DNA from: Acanthosoma haemorrhoidale
Taxonomy: Eukaryota; Arthropoda; Insecta; Hemiptera; Acanthosomatidae
Direction of reading: 5' to 3'
Assembly (NCBI GenBank): GCA_930367205.1
Contig: OV884011.1
Location: forward strand, 91,931,474 to 91,995,473
DNA: 64,000 nt
Position numbers and translations under genes: made by a program. How positions within the stretch are numbered: position 1 is the first letter of the stretch; each line of letters opens with the position of its first letter. This document shows, piece after piece, positions 46,911-58,992 of this stretch. The notes under the pieces were generated by a model that saw nothing but the letters and a program-made list of their open reading frames with translations, was not told the DNA's origin and searched no databases.

Positions 46911-47058
46911 TTTTTTTTTTTTTTTCCCATACCCCTTGTTACGAAATTATTAAATAATTTAATATAGGTTCTACAATGAATCTATTTACAATTTTTTTAT
47001 TATATTTCCTGTAGCTTGGCTTCATTTTATACAATTTTTAATAATTTTACATTGTGGT
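46911..47058 (-). mobile_element. LINE 3' end, minus strand, left part (split by an LTR)
   Basis: A T run (46911-46925) and CCATACC lead into ACAATGAATCTATTTACAA and CTGTAGCTTGGCTTCATTTTATAC, which match the reverse complement of the 3' UTR at 20960-21020 and 44750-44760. The match stops at 47058, where an LTR begins. It resumes after 48027 with TTTAAAAGTGATGGGG (48051-48066), the hairpin region. Confidence 0.75.
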
Positions 47059-48027
47059 TGTCTGCTTGCCACTAGGGGAGTGCCTAATCACTCTAGCCCT
47101 GGTGACAAGTGCGGATTGTTGTAGTTTATAACATGGACCATGTTACATGTCGGCGTTAATATCTGACTCCATTTTATGATAGGGATGTGTCTCGACAATA
47201 CACTGTGTTCAGGAGAATAGTTACAGAGGTTTCATAAATAATAAGACCAGTTTTCAGAGTTCGGGCGGGAGACCGGCAGCGTAATAGGTACAAGTCGTCA
47301 GAGGGTCTGCTAGGAGACTGAGTGACAGGGTGACAGGCTCATAGGTGCTGCAGAGAGAGTAGACTAATAGAAGACTGAGTGGACTTACTTCCAGGGCCCC
47401 AGGGCCCTGGCGTAAAGAGACCGAGAGATAGCGGCTGTGGAGATGAGAAGGCTGAGAAAGAGTAGTCCTACAGGGTGAAACCCCCTGGTTTAAATATTAT
47501 TCCCCCTCCCTACCGGAAGGTGGAGCCTGGCTTGAAAGGGGTATGTTTATGATGTCACATCTGCCCCGAGGTACGCGACCCCTCGTCCCCTAAAGGACTG
47601 TTTTATGGCATGGTTTTTAGATTTTATGGCCACCGGAAGGTGACCCTAGGTCTACCGGATCTGTTTTATGACGGCCAGGTTGCTTACCCTCTCAGGTTTA
47701 TTGCTGACGACCTTCGACCCTCTTGTGACTTGTTTTACGACTGCCGGCCCCTGCAAGATTTATTACTTAAAACTTTAAACATGATTTACAATATATTATA
47801 TTTGCACCAGAGTATAGGGTGATTTAACATTTATGTAGTTAGGATCGCTACAGTGGTCATTATAAGTGGTACGGCAATTTTAAGCCTAATAGCACATACC
47901 CGTAATGTTTATATAGAGAATCGGGAGGAGAATAAAGCCAGTTATAAACCAAATCATTGCGTTGTACTCTTAACCTATTTATTCATTCTTTTTTTTTTTG
48001 ATGGTCTACAGCCGGGAGACGATAACT
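47059..48027 (+). mobile_element. Solo LTR of the gypsy family, inserted in a LINE copy
   Basis: The first 170 bp (CTAGCCCTGGTGACAAGTG, ATCTGACTCCATTTTATGATAGG and CACTGTGTTCAGGAGAA) match the starts of the segments at 21782 and 28829. The TTATGTAGTTAGGATCGCTACA block (47831-47852) matches their ends. The following part (GGCAATTTTAAGCCTAATAGCAC ... ATTCATTCTTTTTTT ... AGACGATAAC) matches the U5 half at 24230-24412. This copy therefore shows both halves joined. Internal sequence follows on neither side, as expected of a solo LTR left by recombination. No target duplication is visible. It contains a 20-bp near-palindrome at 47391-47410. The 70-codon frame at 47610-47822 is fortuitous. Confidence 0.75.
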
Positions 48028-48075
48028 TATACATTAATTTATTGAGCATATTTAAAAGTGATGGGGTCAGCAGAT
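48028..48075 (-). mobile_element. LINE 3' fragment, right part after the LTR
   Basis: TTTAAAAGTGATGGGG matches the reverse complement of the 3' UTR of the plus-strand copy near 20900 and continues the copy interrupted at 47058. Similarity fades beyond about 48075. Confidence 0.5.
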
Positions 48076-48079
48076 CTGG

Positions 48080-50080
48080 CTGGAGGACACGTTTATATTT
48101 AGTTTCAGACTCAATGACAAGTTGGATGAAATTAACAAGCGCGAAAACTGGTAAGACTTGAGTCGCACTTTTTTTATGTTGTGTCTAACATGGGTAGAGA
48201 AATGGAGATTCCTCTACAGTTTTATAACCAGATTACAATTGAATACCCGGTGAGTTCTCTAGTCCTCTTCTCGTATAGGATTTTGGCAAGGTTTTGTTCC
48301 CCTTTTGGAATGTGAAGAATACGACCATTTTTTATTTGTTTGCAGTCCTATATAATTAACTTTCAGTCCTGTTAAATAGTACTCAAATAAATTATAGTAA
48401 ATAAAAAATATAATAACAGCCCATAAGGATATCCTTTATGAAATGAGTTTATTAAGCCAGGATGTTGGATATTGGACGCTGAGTGTATCTTTGGGAAGAC
48501 GTTTTTAAACCTGCTGCCAACAGAACTGTAACACCTTTCCTTGAGCTTAAAGAAACGTAATCTTGTCCTAGAATTACTCAACGAATATCCCTAATGTAAA
48601 AGGACTGCTTTGCTATGTTTTTTCTTGTAGCTTCAGGAACGACTTAAAAAAAATCAAGCCATACTTAGTACAAACTTAGATCGTGATATTTACTTAAAAG
48701 TCCTTTTTATACAATATAATAGCAAGCCACCGGAATTTCTATACAAACATAAAAGAATAAACAAAGAGGCGCTCAATTTCGACATAAAATCAACACAAAA
48801 TGAGCAAACGATGGACCGACCACACTGAAATACAACCTTTCCTATTTTCTTCCACCTTTAGAATGAAAGAGCAAAAACCAGAAATCATTTTATTTGGAAT
48901 TTTAATAAAATAATATATACCATATTAAGCCAAGTATATAAAAAAAAAAGTGGTGCTAACATTTAAAAGGGATATTTAGACGAGAAAGCAGTTCCATAAA
49001 ATTTTTAATTTACAGAAAGGCTATGAAATGAGGTGGAAAATATAAATGGAATCCTTAAAACCTCTTAAGCTTTATCTATATTATAGGGGAGAAAAGAATT
49101 CGAAGTGTTTTGTACGTAAATAAGAAAAAGAATTTGAAAAGAATCTAATATAATATTACGTTGGCGATTTCAATCTCGTCAGCTTAATTTGACTGGAACA
49201 TGTGATCCTACGTATTACTTAAGTGTGATCATGAATCAAAGTGTAGTCATGCATGTTCGTGTATTATACTATAACATCCTTAAAAATAATCATTTTATAT
49301 CTAAAATTTTACAGGTATACTCTACATCAGCTATATTACACTTATTAGTAATAAGCTATTATAATATTCGCTTCAATATTTAATTTTTAACGATTAAAAT
49401 CAATTAGAATTAACCGAGTTGTCCCAAAAAAAATTTTCCATTAAAACCAATAAAGGTTTTTCACAATCATATAACTAAAATATGAAACAGTGATAAATTG
49501 TAAAGTCACTTTTTACGTAATTTATTTCGAATCTACACTTTAAAAAAAATACAATTTAGGTCTTTAGGATTATTACTCTAATTTCTTTTATTTATATTTA
49601 CTATTTATTTTTTACGTTCTTTACAACAAACGTTATTCAGTATTCAACAATCGTTTTAAATCACCACCAATCGAAAAATATTTAAGACATCCTCCTGACT
49701 AATATAATATGGTGCAAAGCTGAACTCTCGGATAGGGGTAATATTTTGAATAATTTAAATTTTCCTTGGAGTTGAGTGAAATGTACTAGTGCGGTCTCAA
49801 CACAACCGATTCCATTAGCCAGTCACATCGATAAACAAGTTAGAAAGACGGGTGTTTATCGAGAAAATTCAAATCAAACTATTTCTACTGGTCGAAATCG
49901 CGACTCATCTGTAGTCAGTTTATTGCCGAGATATGAAATATATGTGTCTCATATCAAGCTCTTCTGATTTGTTCCTCAACCACTGGGGGAATAGTGTATA
50001 AGCGACGCGTTTTCATGATTTGGTAGTGGAAATTCCTAAAGTAGATGGCCTCATACTCTAGAGATGTAGGAAAATATCTT
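48080..50080. other. AT-rich stretch, nothing recognised
   Basis: Short frames on both strands show no known domain, and I see no repeat or RNA gene. Confidence 0.45.
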
Positions 50081-50084
50081 TGAC

Positions 50085-50185
50085 TCGACCACCTGACAAA
50101 CCCGGTGTTTGATATCATCACTCCTCCTACTTCTTCAATCGATGGAAACAAATACCCTCAAGTTGGAGGAGCCAAGTTTAATTTC
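50085..50185 (+). mobile_element. Degraded LINE ORF2-end fragment
   Basis: ACTCGACCACCTGACAAACCCGGTGTTTGATA and AATCGATGGAAACAA match the same positions of the LINE copy at 44480-44560. The copy is short, diverged and lacks a poly(A) tail. Confidence 0.6.
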
Positions 50186-50385
50186 CACGTTGATGCGAAT
50201 GCGAGGTTCATAACAAGATACTGAATGCTTCACTCAGCATCACACACTGAGACCAATCTTCTGGACGATTAATGCAGAGGTCGTCTTACCGATAAAGTCA
50301 CCCGATCTTGCCACGGGACGCTTATTGACCCCGTTGACTATTACACGCTAAAATTCATTGAACTTTTATGAAAGAAGTGTGGTAA

Positions 50386-50770
50386 ATTTTTTTATTTGTT
50401 TTCATGTAAAAATAAAGTTTTCTTATTTACAATTTTTAATCATGTTGGATCGGCCATGAAAATGTTGCCTCGTGTACAGCCGATTTGCAACGCTATATGT
50501 TTAATATTGTTTTCTTTTTAAACACTTCGCCTCTTGTACAATTGAATAATAACTCCAGATACTGGTTTCTTTTATGTCAGGCAGCAGAAACAACAATAAT
50601 ATTAATATCCAATATGGCCACGTAAATCACGTTAACAAAGCCCAATCACGATGAATTAGCCGGTTTGTTGTTTTTTGTATGTGATCATTGAAAGAATATT
50701 CTGTCTGCCTTCTAATCGTGATTTGACTCGGCTTTGACAGAGCTCATTACGCTACCTATATGAGTAAATT
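50386..50770 (+). repeat. Diverged repeat unit of about 370 bp, copy 1
   Basis: The segment aligns in two blocks with 51853-52005 and 52756-52945. Shared sequences are CAACGCTA(C/T)ATG(C/T)TTAATATTG, TTCGCCTCTTG, GATACTGGTTTCT, AATATCCAATAT and CAATCACGATGAA. Its first 45 bp resemble 50766-50820, which suggests the start of another unit. Confidence 0.65.
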
Positions 50771-50829
50771 TGTTTATTTTGTTCCATGTAAAAAGTATAT
50801 AAGTAGAATATTTCTGATAAAAATTGTTT

Positions 50830-51850
50830 ATAAAACATGCAGGAAATGTGCTGTAAGTTTTTGATTAAACGCATAAACCGGAGACTCCATATCGGTTCTA
50901 TAATTCCAGCAATTGTTCATACAAGAGAAATGAAACGACGCTTATTATATCTGGAGTGTGTGCGTGAAGACAAGATTGTCGGCAAAGAATAAAAGAACTG
51001 GCAAGTTGGGCAAACAGTTGCCGTCGGCCTCTTATTAAATTTTCCTCCCTGCAATAAAGTTTCTTTGCTGTATAGCCGGGATCTGATTTCATGTGGCCTC
51101 TAAGGCAGAAATCAATTGGGATTAGCCGTGGGTGTCTTGCCTGGGAAAACAAGAGCGCCCCGGCCAATCTCCGTGGCCAATCCCGTCCAATTTTCATCAG
51201 GTCTAGTCAATTTACGCTGTTTACAAGGGGATAGCAATTATTTATATTTAACAAACAATAATATTTATATTATTTCTAAATATATATTAAATATAATTAT
51301 GCAGTGTTATGGTGTGGATTATACAGGAACATACAAATTTTGATTACACAAAAATACTCAACGACTTACAACTCCCCACATGTAAACAATTTGTCCTTTT
51401 TCAAACTTAATAATGTTATAACAAAACTATGGCTTCTTAAAGTTCATTAATACGGAAGATTGGTAATACTACCAAAACTTTAACAAAACATTTGTGGTTA
51501 ATTTAATTTTCCTGTTTTTAATTGAGTAACTGCAACCTAAGCAATGAAGTAGGTTTTATTATAAAAATATTTTGTGAAGCCCAAAAATTGTTGATTGTTT
51601 CACGAATATCTTGAGCATACAAATAAAAATAACCGATTATAATGACCATAATGATTATTTTTAATTGTAAATATTTTAATTTAATTTGTGAACATTTTGA
51701 TTTTATTTGTAAAACATTTACTTTTTATTGAGTAGGGTTCTATTTATTTTCCTACTATTAGAAAATTTTGTAAGTATAGTATATGCAACTACGTGAAAAG
51801 GATTACCGTATCATGTAGTCACGATAAGTAATTCAATTTGAATTGTTAAG
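50830..51850. other. Segment between repeat units
   Basis: A minus-strand frame of 99 codons (50898-51197) lies in a slightly GC-richer part and shows no known domain. The rest is AT-rich. Confidence 0.35.
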
Positions 51851-51852
51851 AA

Positions 51853-52005
51853 AAACGTAAATAAAGATTTCTTATCTCTACCATTATTATTATAGTTGCA
51901 CCGACCGTGAAAATGTCGTCCCGTGTAGATATTTACCGATTTCCAACGCTACATGCTTAATATTGTTTTCTTTTCAAACCCTTCGCCTCTTGGGAAATTT
52001 AATGA
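51853..52005 (+). repeat. Diverged repeat, copy 2, first block
   Basis: It matches 50403-50540, including CGTGAAAATGTCGTCCCGTGTA against CATGAAAATGTTGCCTCGTGTA. It is separated from its second block by about 750 bp of unrelated AT-rich sequence. Confidence 0.65.
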
Positions 52006-52755
52006 TACATATATAAAAATCAATTTTTTTTAATAATCACTTTTAATTTGTAAGCTTTCGAGTGAAATTCTACTTATTTTTGTAAAAATATAAAAAGATC
52101 TATTCCTTCAATCTTTCGATATTTGAATGTCAAAAAGTACTTCAAAAAAGTACTCAAGGAAAAACTACCTTATACCCTTGTAAGAGTTTTTTTTTGGACT
52201 TTGTGTGAATAAAAATATTGTTAAGTTCTTATTGACACTATTTCTTGTTCCAATGTTCTTAATTTTTCTTAGGATATTTCTGTACCTGGTGTCTTTTTAG
52301 AAAAATTACAGACTGGCTATGACTACTCACGGATACTACATTCGCAATTCAATAACCCTCACATGAACATAAAACGACCACCGGCTTTAGCGTGTAAGTC
52401 ATGCAATCATACCCAAGCATGAACAATACTGAAAACTATTGTTTTCCACCACCTTGTTGGACCACACCTCAGCCGGAATAGTGCTAAATATCTTACAAAA
52501 AAGATGAATTACGCAGGAATGACGTGTGCTGGTATAACCTTTTATAATTCGGTGGGAAATCAACACGCTTTAAATGTACTTCCCCTGAACTTGAAATCCC
52601 TCAAACGCTTTTCCTGGTTTCGTCCATGTATGAAGAATCAATTAATTTATATAAAGCACTTGATATACAATTCTACTTATACAATTTCCAACTGGTGTAA
52701 CTCAATTCTATACTAACCATCAAGACTGCTCTCATTGAGTTCGGGTTTCTGCTGA
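52006..52755. other. 750-bp segment splitting repeat copy 2
   Basis: Absent from copy 1. It holds a 70-codon frame (52504-52716) without a known domain and shows no terminal repeats that would identify a mobile element. Confidence 0.45.
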
Positions 52756-52945
52756 GTACTCCTGATACTGGTTTCTAATACATCAGACAGCAGCAGAAAC
52801 AATTATTTTAATATCCAATATAGACGCACGTTAAATAAGCGCAATCACGATGAAACAGCCGGTTTTTTTTTTGTGTTATCGATGGAAGAATACTATCTCT
52901 GCTACCTAATCCGTGATCTGACTCAGCTTTGCAGAGCTGATTATT
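52756..52945 (+). repeat. Diverged repeat, copy 2, second block
   Basis: It matches 50551-50755: CTGATACTGGTTTCTAATACATCAGACAGCAG, GCAATCACGATGAAACAGCCGGTTT and CTGACTCAGCTTTGCAGAGCT each have a counterpart in copy 1. Confidence 0.65.
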
Positions 52946-52949
52946 CCAA

Positions 52950-53755
52950 CTATTGATTTGGATAGAAAAAGGTTGTAAAGTCATGATAAAATAACTAAGG
53001 ACAAGGGAAAGTTCCAGAGGCCTGCCTGACTAGGAAGGCGTTAGTGATGTGAAGGTTAGTATCCGGGCGGTAAGGGCCTCGCGCCGATCGGATTAGCAGG
53101 CCCTTTGTTTCCAGCCTTTCCTTTATGCTGTTGCCTACAGCCTATTTCATTGCAGGCACGTGAGCCTTTTGCCAATTTGCAATCGCCTCCGAGGGCAGTA
53201 GCTCGATATTAGGCAATTAGGCGAGCTGTAATGACTTATTTGGTATTTTTATATACACTTTCCTTTGCACAAAAACTAACATATTCACCATAAAAAAAAA
53301 AAATGTTGAATTTTCGAAACCCCAATCTAAGGAATAAGGAATTACGTTGGCCAGATGACTAAACTGGAAATTTCACTTTAACTACAAGTTTAAATTAGCT
53401 TTTACTCGACTAAAAAATATATACTCAAACTGAATCACGTTTTACTCCATTACAACTACCATTTCAATTACACCACTCTGCATGCTGTAAAATTTTCAAA
53501 ACGAAGTGCCAAAGCTAATCACCAATGCCAAGTTGTTTTTTAGAACCCGATGAAAAAAATCGTGGCCAGGTAATCATATATCATAGTCAGCATCAACGAC
53601 CACAGCTAAGTGAATTGAAGTGAAATCTTAATTTTTGTTCTAGTTTGGGATTATTTATTCTCATTCAATGCTTATTTTCGTAATATAATATACACTCTAT
53701 AAATTATGTAAACCATAGCGTCTCCAAAAATTTTAGAACTAAGAAAACTGCTCAG
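52950..53755. other. No gene recognised
   Basis: A GC-richer part (53000-53230) has no open frame of note and no clear tRNA-like boxes. The rest is AT-rich. Confidence 0.4.
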
Positions 53756-53759
53756 ACAT

Positions 53760-54178
53760 ACCTCACTCCAGAAGTTAAAGAACGCCCGTTGCTTGGTGTG
53801 CCGTCGGTGGTTCGTTTATCCACCGGAGACAAACCAAGTTCTTTGACTCTTTGCAGCACAAACCCAGTTTTGAATACTATGACCCCACCCCTATTCCCAA
53901 ATCGATGGCAACAGGCTGGCCAGGAAAACTAAGTTATGTTAGTATTTAGTTTAAATTATCCATAAGGAGAGCCCCATCACCTTTTAAATTCTGAAAAATA
54001 CATTGTATTAAGTACATCAAATTGTAACCGAAATAAATTATATATACCCACAAAACATGTACAAAATGTAGCCAGGCTACAATAAATGTAATAAGCAAGA
54101 AGTGCAATTTTGTAAATAGATCCATCTATATTTTGTTAAAATGTATACGAAATCAATAAAGGTGTTATGGAAAAAAAA
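53760..54178 (+). mobile_element. LINE 3' end, plus strand, with poly(A)
   Basis: Decayed ORF2 C-terminal sequence (GAAGTTAAAGAACGCCCGTTG, CACCGGAGACAAA, CAAATCGATGGCAACAG) is followed by the 3' UTR with GAGCCCCATCACCTTTT (53970-53986), TGTAGCCAGGCTACA and GTGTTATGG plus an A run (54169-54178). Its hairpin has lost one arm, reading AAGGAGAG where other copies read AAAGGTGAG. Confidence 0.8.
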
Positions 54179-54184
54179 AATAAA

Positions 54185-57180
54185 TAAACCATTATCAATA
54201 TTACTTGCTATTTTAATGGTTGGCCGAACATTTTTGAAAAAAAATATTAATTTTGTCATTACCATTGAAATGAACAGACCTTTTGATTGATCTTTCAATT
54301 AATTAAAATGAGAAAACAAAAAATGTCTGTGAAAGTTAAACAACTTTCATTTAATTTACCTCCACTGTTAAAAAGAGCATTCTCTCAGTGGTTGATTGAA
54401 ATGGGGATCCTGCGGCTTTGAACTGACCAGTGGTTCGCTACCCTATTTACCAGCGGCACAGACAAAACGACCCTAATCAAAAGGACGGAGTGAAAGGGTT
54501 GAAGATATGTTCGGGAATTAGTGGGAGTAATTGAGTTATTGAGCCTACACAAGTGGATGATTAGGTGAAAGACAGTTTGAATGCGGTGGTAACAAGCCGG
54601 TGTATGGAGCGTTATCTGCCCTACAGATGAACACTAGATCCTTCCTTTATGTCCCTGTCAGCCAAAACAAGTGCCCAATAATGAATCTCTGTAAAGCTCA
54701 CAGTCTTATTTTGTGATTATTATTTTAAGAAATATCATAAATCTATACAGAAAATGTTCATTTTTAAATCTTTCTAATATGTGAAATAATCTGATACGTC
54801 TACCAATATCACAAACGAAACTGATATGTTTACTTACATCGTACTTATATCAAGTTTTTGTAAAATTCACGTGTCTGTTTCCATTGTGTGATTTGAGTTA
54901 TATTCCGATTAGATTAATAGGACACATAATAAAATAAATATATTTACTTATGTTCCTGAAATTAAAAATTCATTTTTATCATATGTATCATCCGAAAAGA
55001 ACTTGGTTTTATTTCGAACCACAAAACTTTGTACTTTGCAACAATATGTACTCACAATGAAATAAAAAAAGAACATACACACAGAGCATACAATAATTAA
55101 TCTATATACACAACTTCTAAAACATCAACAAACACTCAAACACTGCTGTAATTAAAACATGGAATTATTCGCTTTACTTGACGTATTTCACCTTACTCGT
55201 TTGAGTGTAGGTACTTTTGACGAACCACTCAGTAGTGAGCAATTAAAATATAATTAAACTAATACGATTTTCCATAGGTGTGTCAATATTTTCTAGTCAA
55301 TAGTCTAAGAGTAAGATAATATATATATATAGATGCTTTGTCTATAAAGAAGATAATTCTTTGCTTTTTTAGTATACTTGCTCTCTAGTATAGGCATTCA
55401 GACTAGAAACCATTACGTGAGCGGTCCTCATAAAGATATTAACCTTATAACCATACTACTCCTTGTTATTAAAGAGAACTTAAAGCCTACAGAATGAACA
55501 ACGAACCTAAAACCAGAGCTATTAGCCTACGTGTGGGGAGTTTTTAAGCATTGAATTTCTTTCCCAAGGGCCACGACCTAGCGACAACAGTTTCAGACAG
55601 GAAATTACACCGTAAACAATCCCCTTCACCAGCGGGCACCAAGTTTTTAATCCGCCCAATTTAAAGTTTTTTAACTCCCCAACCCCGGTCTCGCCCCCAA
55701 ACCATCCCCTCTAACTGCTTTCTCCATCGTCCGCTTTCCTCTAGTGACCAGATTTATAGCACAGAGGATAGAAATGCCAGAAAATTTACGTACATTACAT
55801 TATTTCATTTTATTTTGCTTACCTCATTATGAAATAGGAACAAGAACTGTACAGTAATGAAAGCAATATCTAACTGGACATGAATTAAGATTTCCGTGAA
55901 TCCAAATGTTGATGTGATATACTCGTAGTCTTAGGTTGAAAAATATGTTTTATTTCCTTCAAATTGTCAAAGTAATATTTGTCAGTTACATCATACGTGT
56001 AATAAATAACCCGTTATCATCTTTAATATTTATGGAATAATGCCACCTAACGTTAGGGGCACATAGTACGTAAAAACATCCCCTGTAAATAATGGCATAA
56101 ATTTAATATCTTTTTTTTCATTGACCTAAGGTAATATTCCAACGTACACCTCCATAAATATCTTACACTTTAATATATATCACATTGTAAATAAGCAAAT
56201 GCACGAATTCGCGTATATAAAATTCAAAAATGTAATGAGTAGGCCGGAATGTAATGCAGGACTTAAAACGTTTTTTTATGGTTCAACGCTACATGTTATT
56301 AGCTGAATACTTTTTCAAAATATTTTAATATATTTGCGTCAATCACATTTAAATCTTAACGAAGAGAAAAGAACGAACTATTTTCCACAACAAACGCAAA
56401 AGAAACGTACAAAAAAATATGGACTACAAATCAGCTCCATGCGGGAAGAAATGTACATGATAACTAAGTAATAATCATTGTGAAAAAAAACAAAACTGAT
56501 AAGTGATTTCCCAATGACAGACTGGTTGATTCCTGTTGTCGATATTATTTTCGAACCCTTAGAAAAAAGCTTTCCGATATCAAGATTGGCCGAGATTACA
56601 GATGTTGCTGGATATTAAAGAGGTTGGGTCCAATTGCAGACAGACTACCGCTATTGACTGTCACCTGTCAACCATCTGCCGTGCTATGCTGATTAGCTTA
56701 TTATCTGTCGAGCTGAATAATTTTTCCAAGAAATATAGATAGGATTTTTTTTCTATCTTTCTGTCTAATGTTTTTTTCATTCGTTTTATCGAATTGATAT
56801 CATATCCATCTTTTTTATAACATAATGCTTATGGTCCCTTATTTTTCTCTTTTCCTGAAATCACTTCCATGAATATATATAAAATACTTGTGAACCATTG
56901 TGTTAAAAAATTAATTCACCTATACTGGCTAAAGACTTTTTTGTAGAGATTACATCGCTATATTTTTTTTTTATTACAATTGCATTTATATATTTTGGGA
57001 AAATGATTCTGCAATCACAACATATACAGTTTATGGGGGGAAAATGAAGAAGAAAAAAAGGTAATAGTGAATATATCTGTCTCTTCATTAATCAGTTCAA
57101 TTAAAAATAGATACGTATGTAAACATGTCCTAGATTTTTAATTTTCCAAAATTGACCACCTGTAATTTTAATTAATTTAA
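54185..57180. other. AT-rich stretch, nothing recognised
   Basis: No open frame longer than 75 codons, no shared repeat and no RNA gene were seen. A GC-richer piece lies at 54410-54640 and a pyrimidine- and C-rich one at 55620-55745. Confidence 0.45.
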
Positions 57181-57189
57181 AATTCCGAG

Positions 57190-57300
57190 CACGTGACATC
57201 TCTTTCGGCCAATGAGAGTGAGCCAGGTTGCGTTGAAGAGGAAAAGATTTGTTCACACCTATCCTTGAGAAAAGGGCATACTCCCTTTCAGTGATCAGTC
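57190..57300 (+). promoter_or_regulatory. Possible promoter (E-box, CCAAT, initiator)
   Basis: CACGTGAC (57190-57197) is a canonical E-box. CCAAT follows at 57209-57213, and TCAGTC at 57295-57300 resembles an arthropod initiator. No TATA box stands at the usual distance. Exon-like sequence begins directly downstream, which raises the weight of these otherwise common motifs. Confidence 0.3.
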
Positions 57301-57330
57301 ATTTTAAAATTATTGAACAATAGTGGTACT

Positions 57331-57538
57331 ATGAATAAAGAATATCCCCTATCAACATAGTGGCGGGGCCAGTTCAAGAAAAAGGCGAAGGCAGCAGCTG
57401 CGAAAATTTGTTCGGTGGAATGTGAAAAGGTCCTGCGTCTAAATCCAGCAACGTTTAAATGCTGGAGATATTGCTCTTCCAGGCTTGCCTTGTTTAGTTC
57501 TTCCCTCAGTTTCCGATGATGATAAATTCCTCAATAGT
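57331..57538 (+). CDS. Candidate first exon of an unidentified gene (damaged or misread)
   Basis: From ATG 57331 one frame meets TAG at 57358 and then reads on as basic sequence (FKKKAKAAAAK) and VECEKVLRLNPATFKCW. From 57443 the next frame takes over with LNAGDIALPGLPCLVLPS and VSDDDKFLNS. Both parts look like protein, so a 1-nt indel or error near 57455 is plausible. At 57539 the sequence GTAAGC is a strong splice donor, with the exon ending in phase 0. Without splicing, the frame continues to TAA at 57623. I do not recognise the product. It could be a host gene, a retrocopy or a mobile-element ORF. Confidence 0.35.
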
Positions 57539-57786
57539 GTAAGCCAGGATTCGTATCTAAAAGTATGTGGGTCAACTACAAAGAAGCTTCAAATGTCATT
57601 GTTATTCTATAAACTTTTGAAATAAAGGTGTTTCATGCAGAAATTTAGTAACATATTAGTAATTAGTGCCCAACTATAATAAGATGCAATATCAGACTAT
57701 ATCTTCATTATCTTTTTCTATATCTGCCTTGGCTGCGCAAAATTCATCATCAACGTGAATTTCATGTGTATAAACTATCATGCCAG

Positions 57787-57951
57787 GTTTTGTGTAAGTC
57801 CTTTCCTAATCCTAGTAATCACTTAATCAAGATTGGTTTGAACATCATTTATGACAATTCAACAAGATTTGTTCCAGAACTCAGGGCAGCTTCAGACTTG
57901 ATCAGATTTGATGCTGAGCCAGTCTATAAGCCATTGGAGTACAATAAATGA
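57787..57951 (+). CDS. Candidate terminal exon, alternative A
   Basis: After the acceptor-like ATCATGCCAG, a frame in phase 0 runs for 54 codons to TGA (57949-57951). It includes KSFPNPSNHLIKIGLNIIYD and RFVPELRAASDLIRFDAEPV. Upstream the same frame is open back to 57667. AATAAA (57943-57948) overlaps the stop and could serve as a poly(A) signal. Phase 0 agrees with the donor at 57539. The acceptor lacks a long pyrimidine tract. No domain is recognised. Confidence 0.3.
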   Translation, partial: VLCKSFPNPSNHLIKIGLNIIYDNSTRFVPELRAASDLIRFDAEPVYKPLEYNK

Positions 57952-57954
57952 TTC

Positions 57955-58866
57955 CTAACACTTTCGAAAACGGATAGCTGCCTACTTTTAATGACTTTAC
58001 TATGACCTCAACAGGAGATAGAAAAACCCCACACAGTGCCATTAGGTTAGTCAGCACTAAAAAGAACTGCACACTCACCGCAATCAATCGGTTTTAGAGT
58101 ACCCAATCTGTCAAGTTGCAACCCACCCCCTCCCATTATAGAGGACTCATGCCATACTAATGAGGTGAACAACGTAAAGTGAAATTTATTCACAATATTA
58201 ATAACAATAATTAACCAGTAGGGGTCTAAATAAGAGATCCTTCATGCATAACTTCCTGCAATAGAATGGATATTTTTGAAGTATATGTTTTATCAGTAAG
58301 TTTAGTGTTGCACTTGACGCACCTTGAAGGTGGTTCCTGATTTATGAGATATTTGTGGGTTAATCTGCTGTGTCCTATTTTAAGTCTTGTCAGTGCAACT
58401 TCCTTAAGACTGGAGTTGCGCATATTTTCACCGAATTTTCAAACTCTTTAACCTTGCTTGGTGGCCTTTCCTCCCAAATCTGCTGCCATCCGTAAGCTGC
58501 CTTTCTCTCTAGTTCATAGACAGACAGCGTGGCCAGATCTCGACTAACAAGTGTAAGAGCTTCCTTGGCATCTCCACCGGTCATATTATGTTCTTTGATG
58601 CCTATATAGGATAGGTCCCAAACAAACTGTATGGATTTATTGGTTTCTTTTAACATAGTATCCATGAATCTGAATCACTATAGCATTTTCGGAGTCATAC
58701 ATATTGCTATATTAATTGCTGCTTGTGCTATATTGTGTACTGTCGAGTAGATTCAATCGCACTTAGCTCTACTGTGTAGACTTTTGGTTTATTTTGTATT
58801 TGTGACCTGAATTTGGGGTAATATTAGCATATGCTGATCCATCTGTTAAGTAAGATATGCAAACTG
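57955..58866 (-). pseudogene. Non-LTR retrotransposon RNase H and 3' end
   Basis: On the minus strand, LTDGSAYA (about 58850), VELSAIES and YDSENAI mark the first three acidic residues of a retroelement RNase H. The last motif reads IKEHNMTGGDAKEAL where GNE.AD..AK is expected, so the fourth Asp is lost. The downstream segment (58423-58226) has VALTRLKIGHSRLTHKYL and CVKC, the C-terminal region of Jockey/R1-type elements that ends in a Cys motif. Two or more frameshifts and stops inactivate it. The remainder down to about 57955 is 3' UTR-like without a poly(A). The reverse transcriptase is not present. The fragment lies antisense between the candidate exons on the plus strand. Confidence 0.75.
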
Positions 58867-58992
58867 TCAGGCATATAGATAGGCTAAGTAAATAGTAAAT
58901 TTTTCATTAATTATTCATTGATGTTGGCTTGTCATGTTTTTGAAGCTTTACCAGTTTAAAGTATACTAATGCTTGCCTGTGTGTTCCTGTAG

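Noticed and set aside
47610..47822. 70-codon plus-strand frame with protein-like composition
   Set aside because: It lies wholly inside the solo LTR, which carries no gene in this family.
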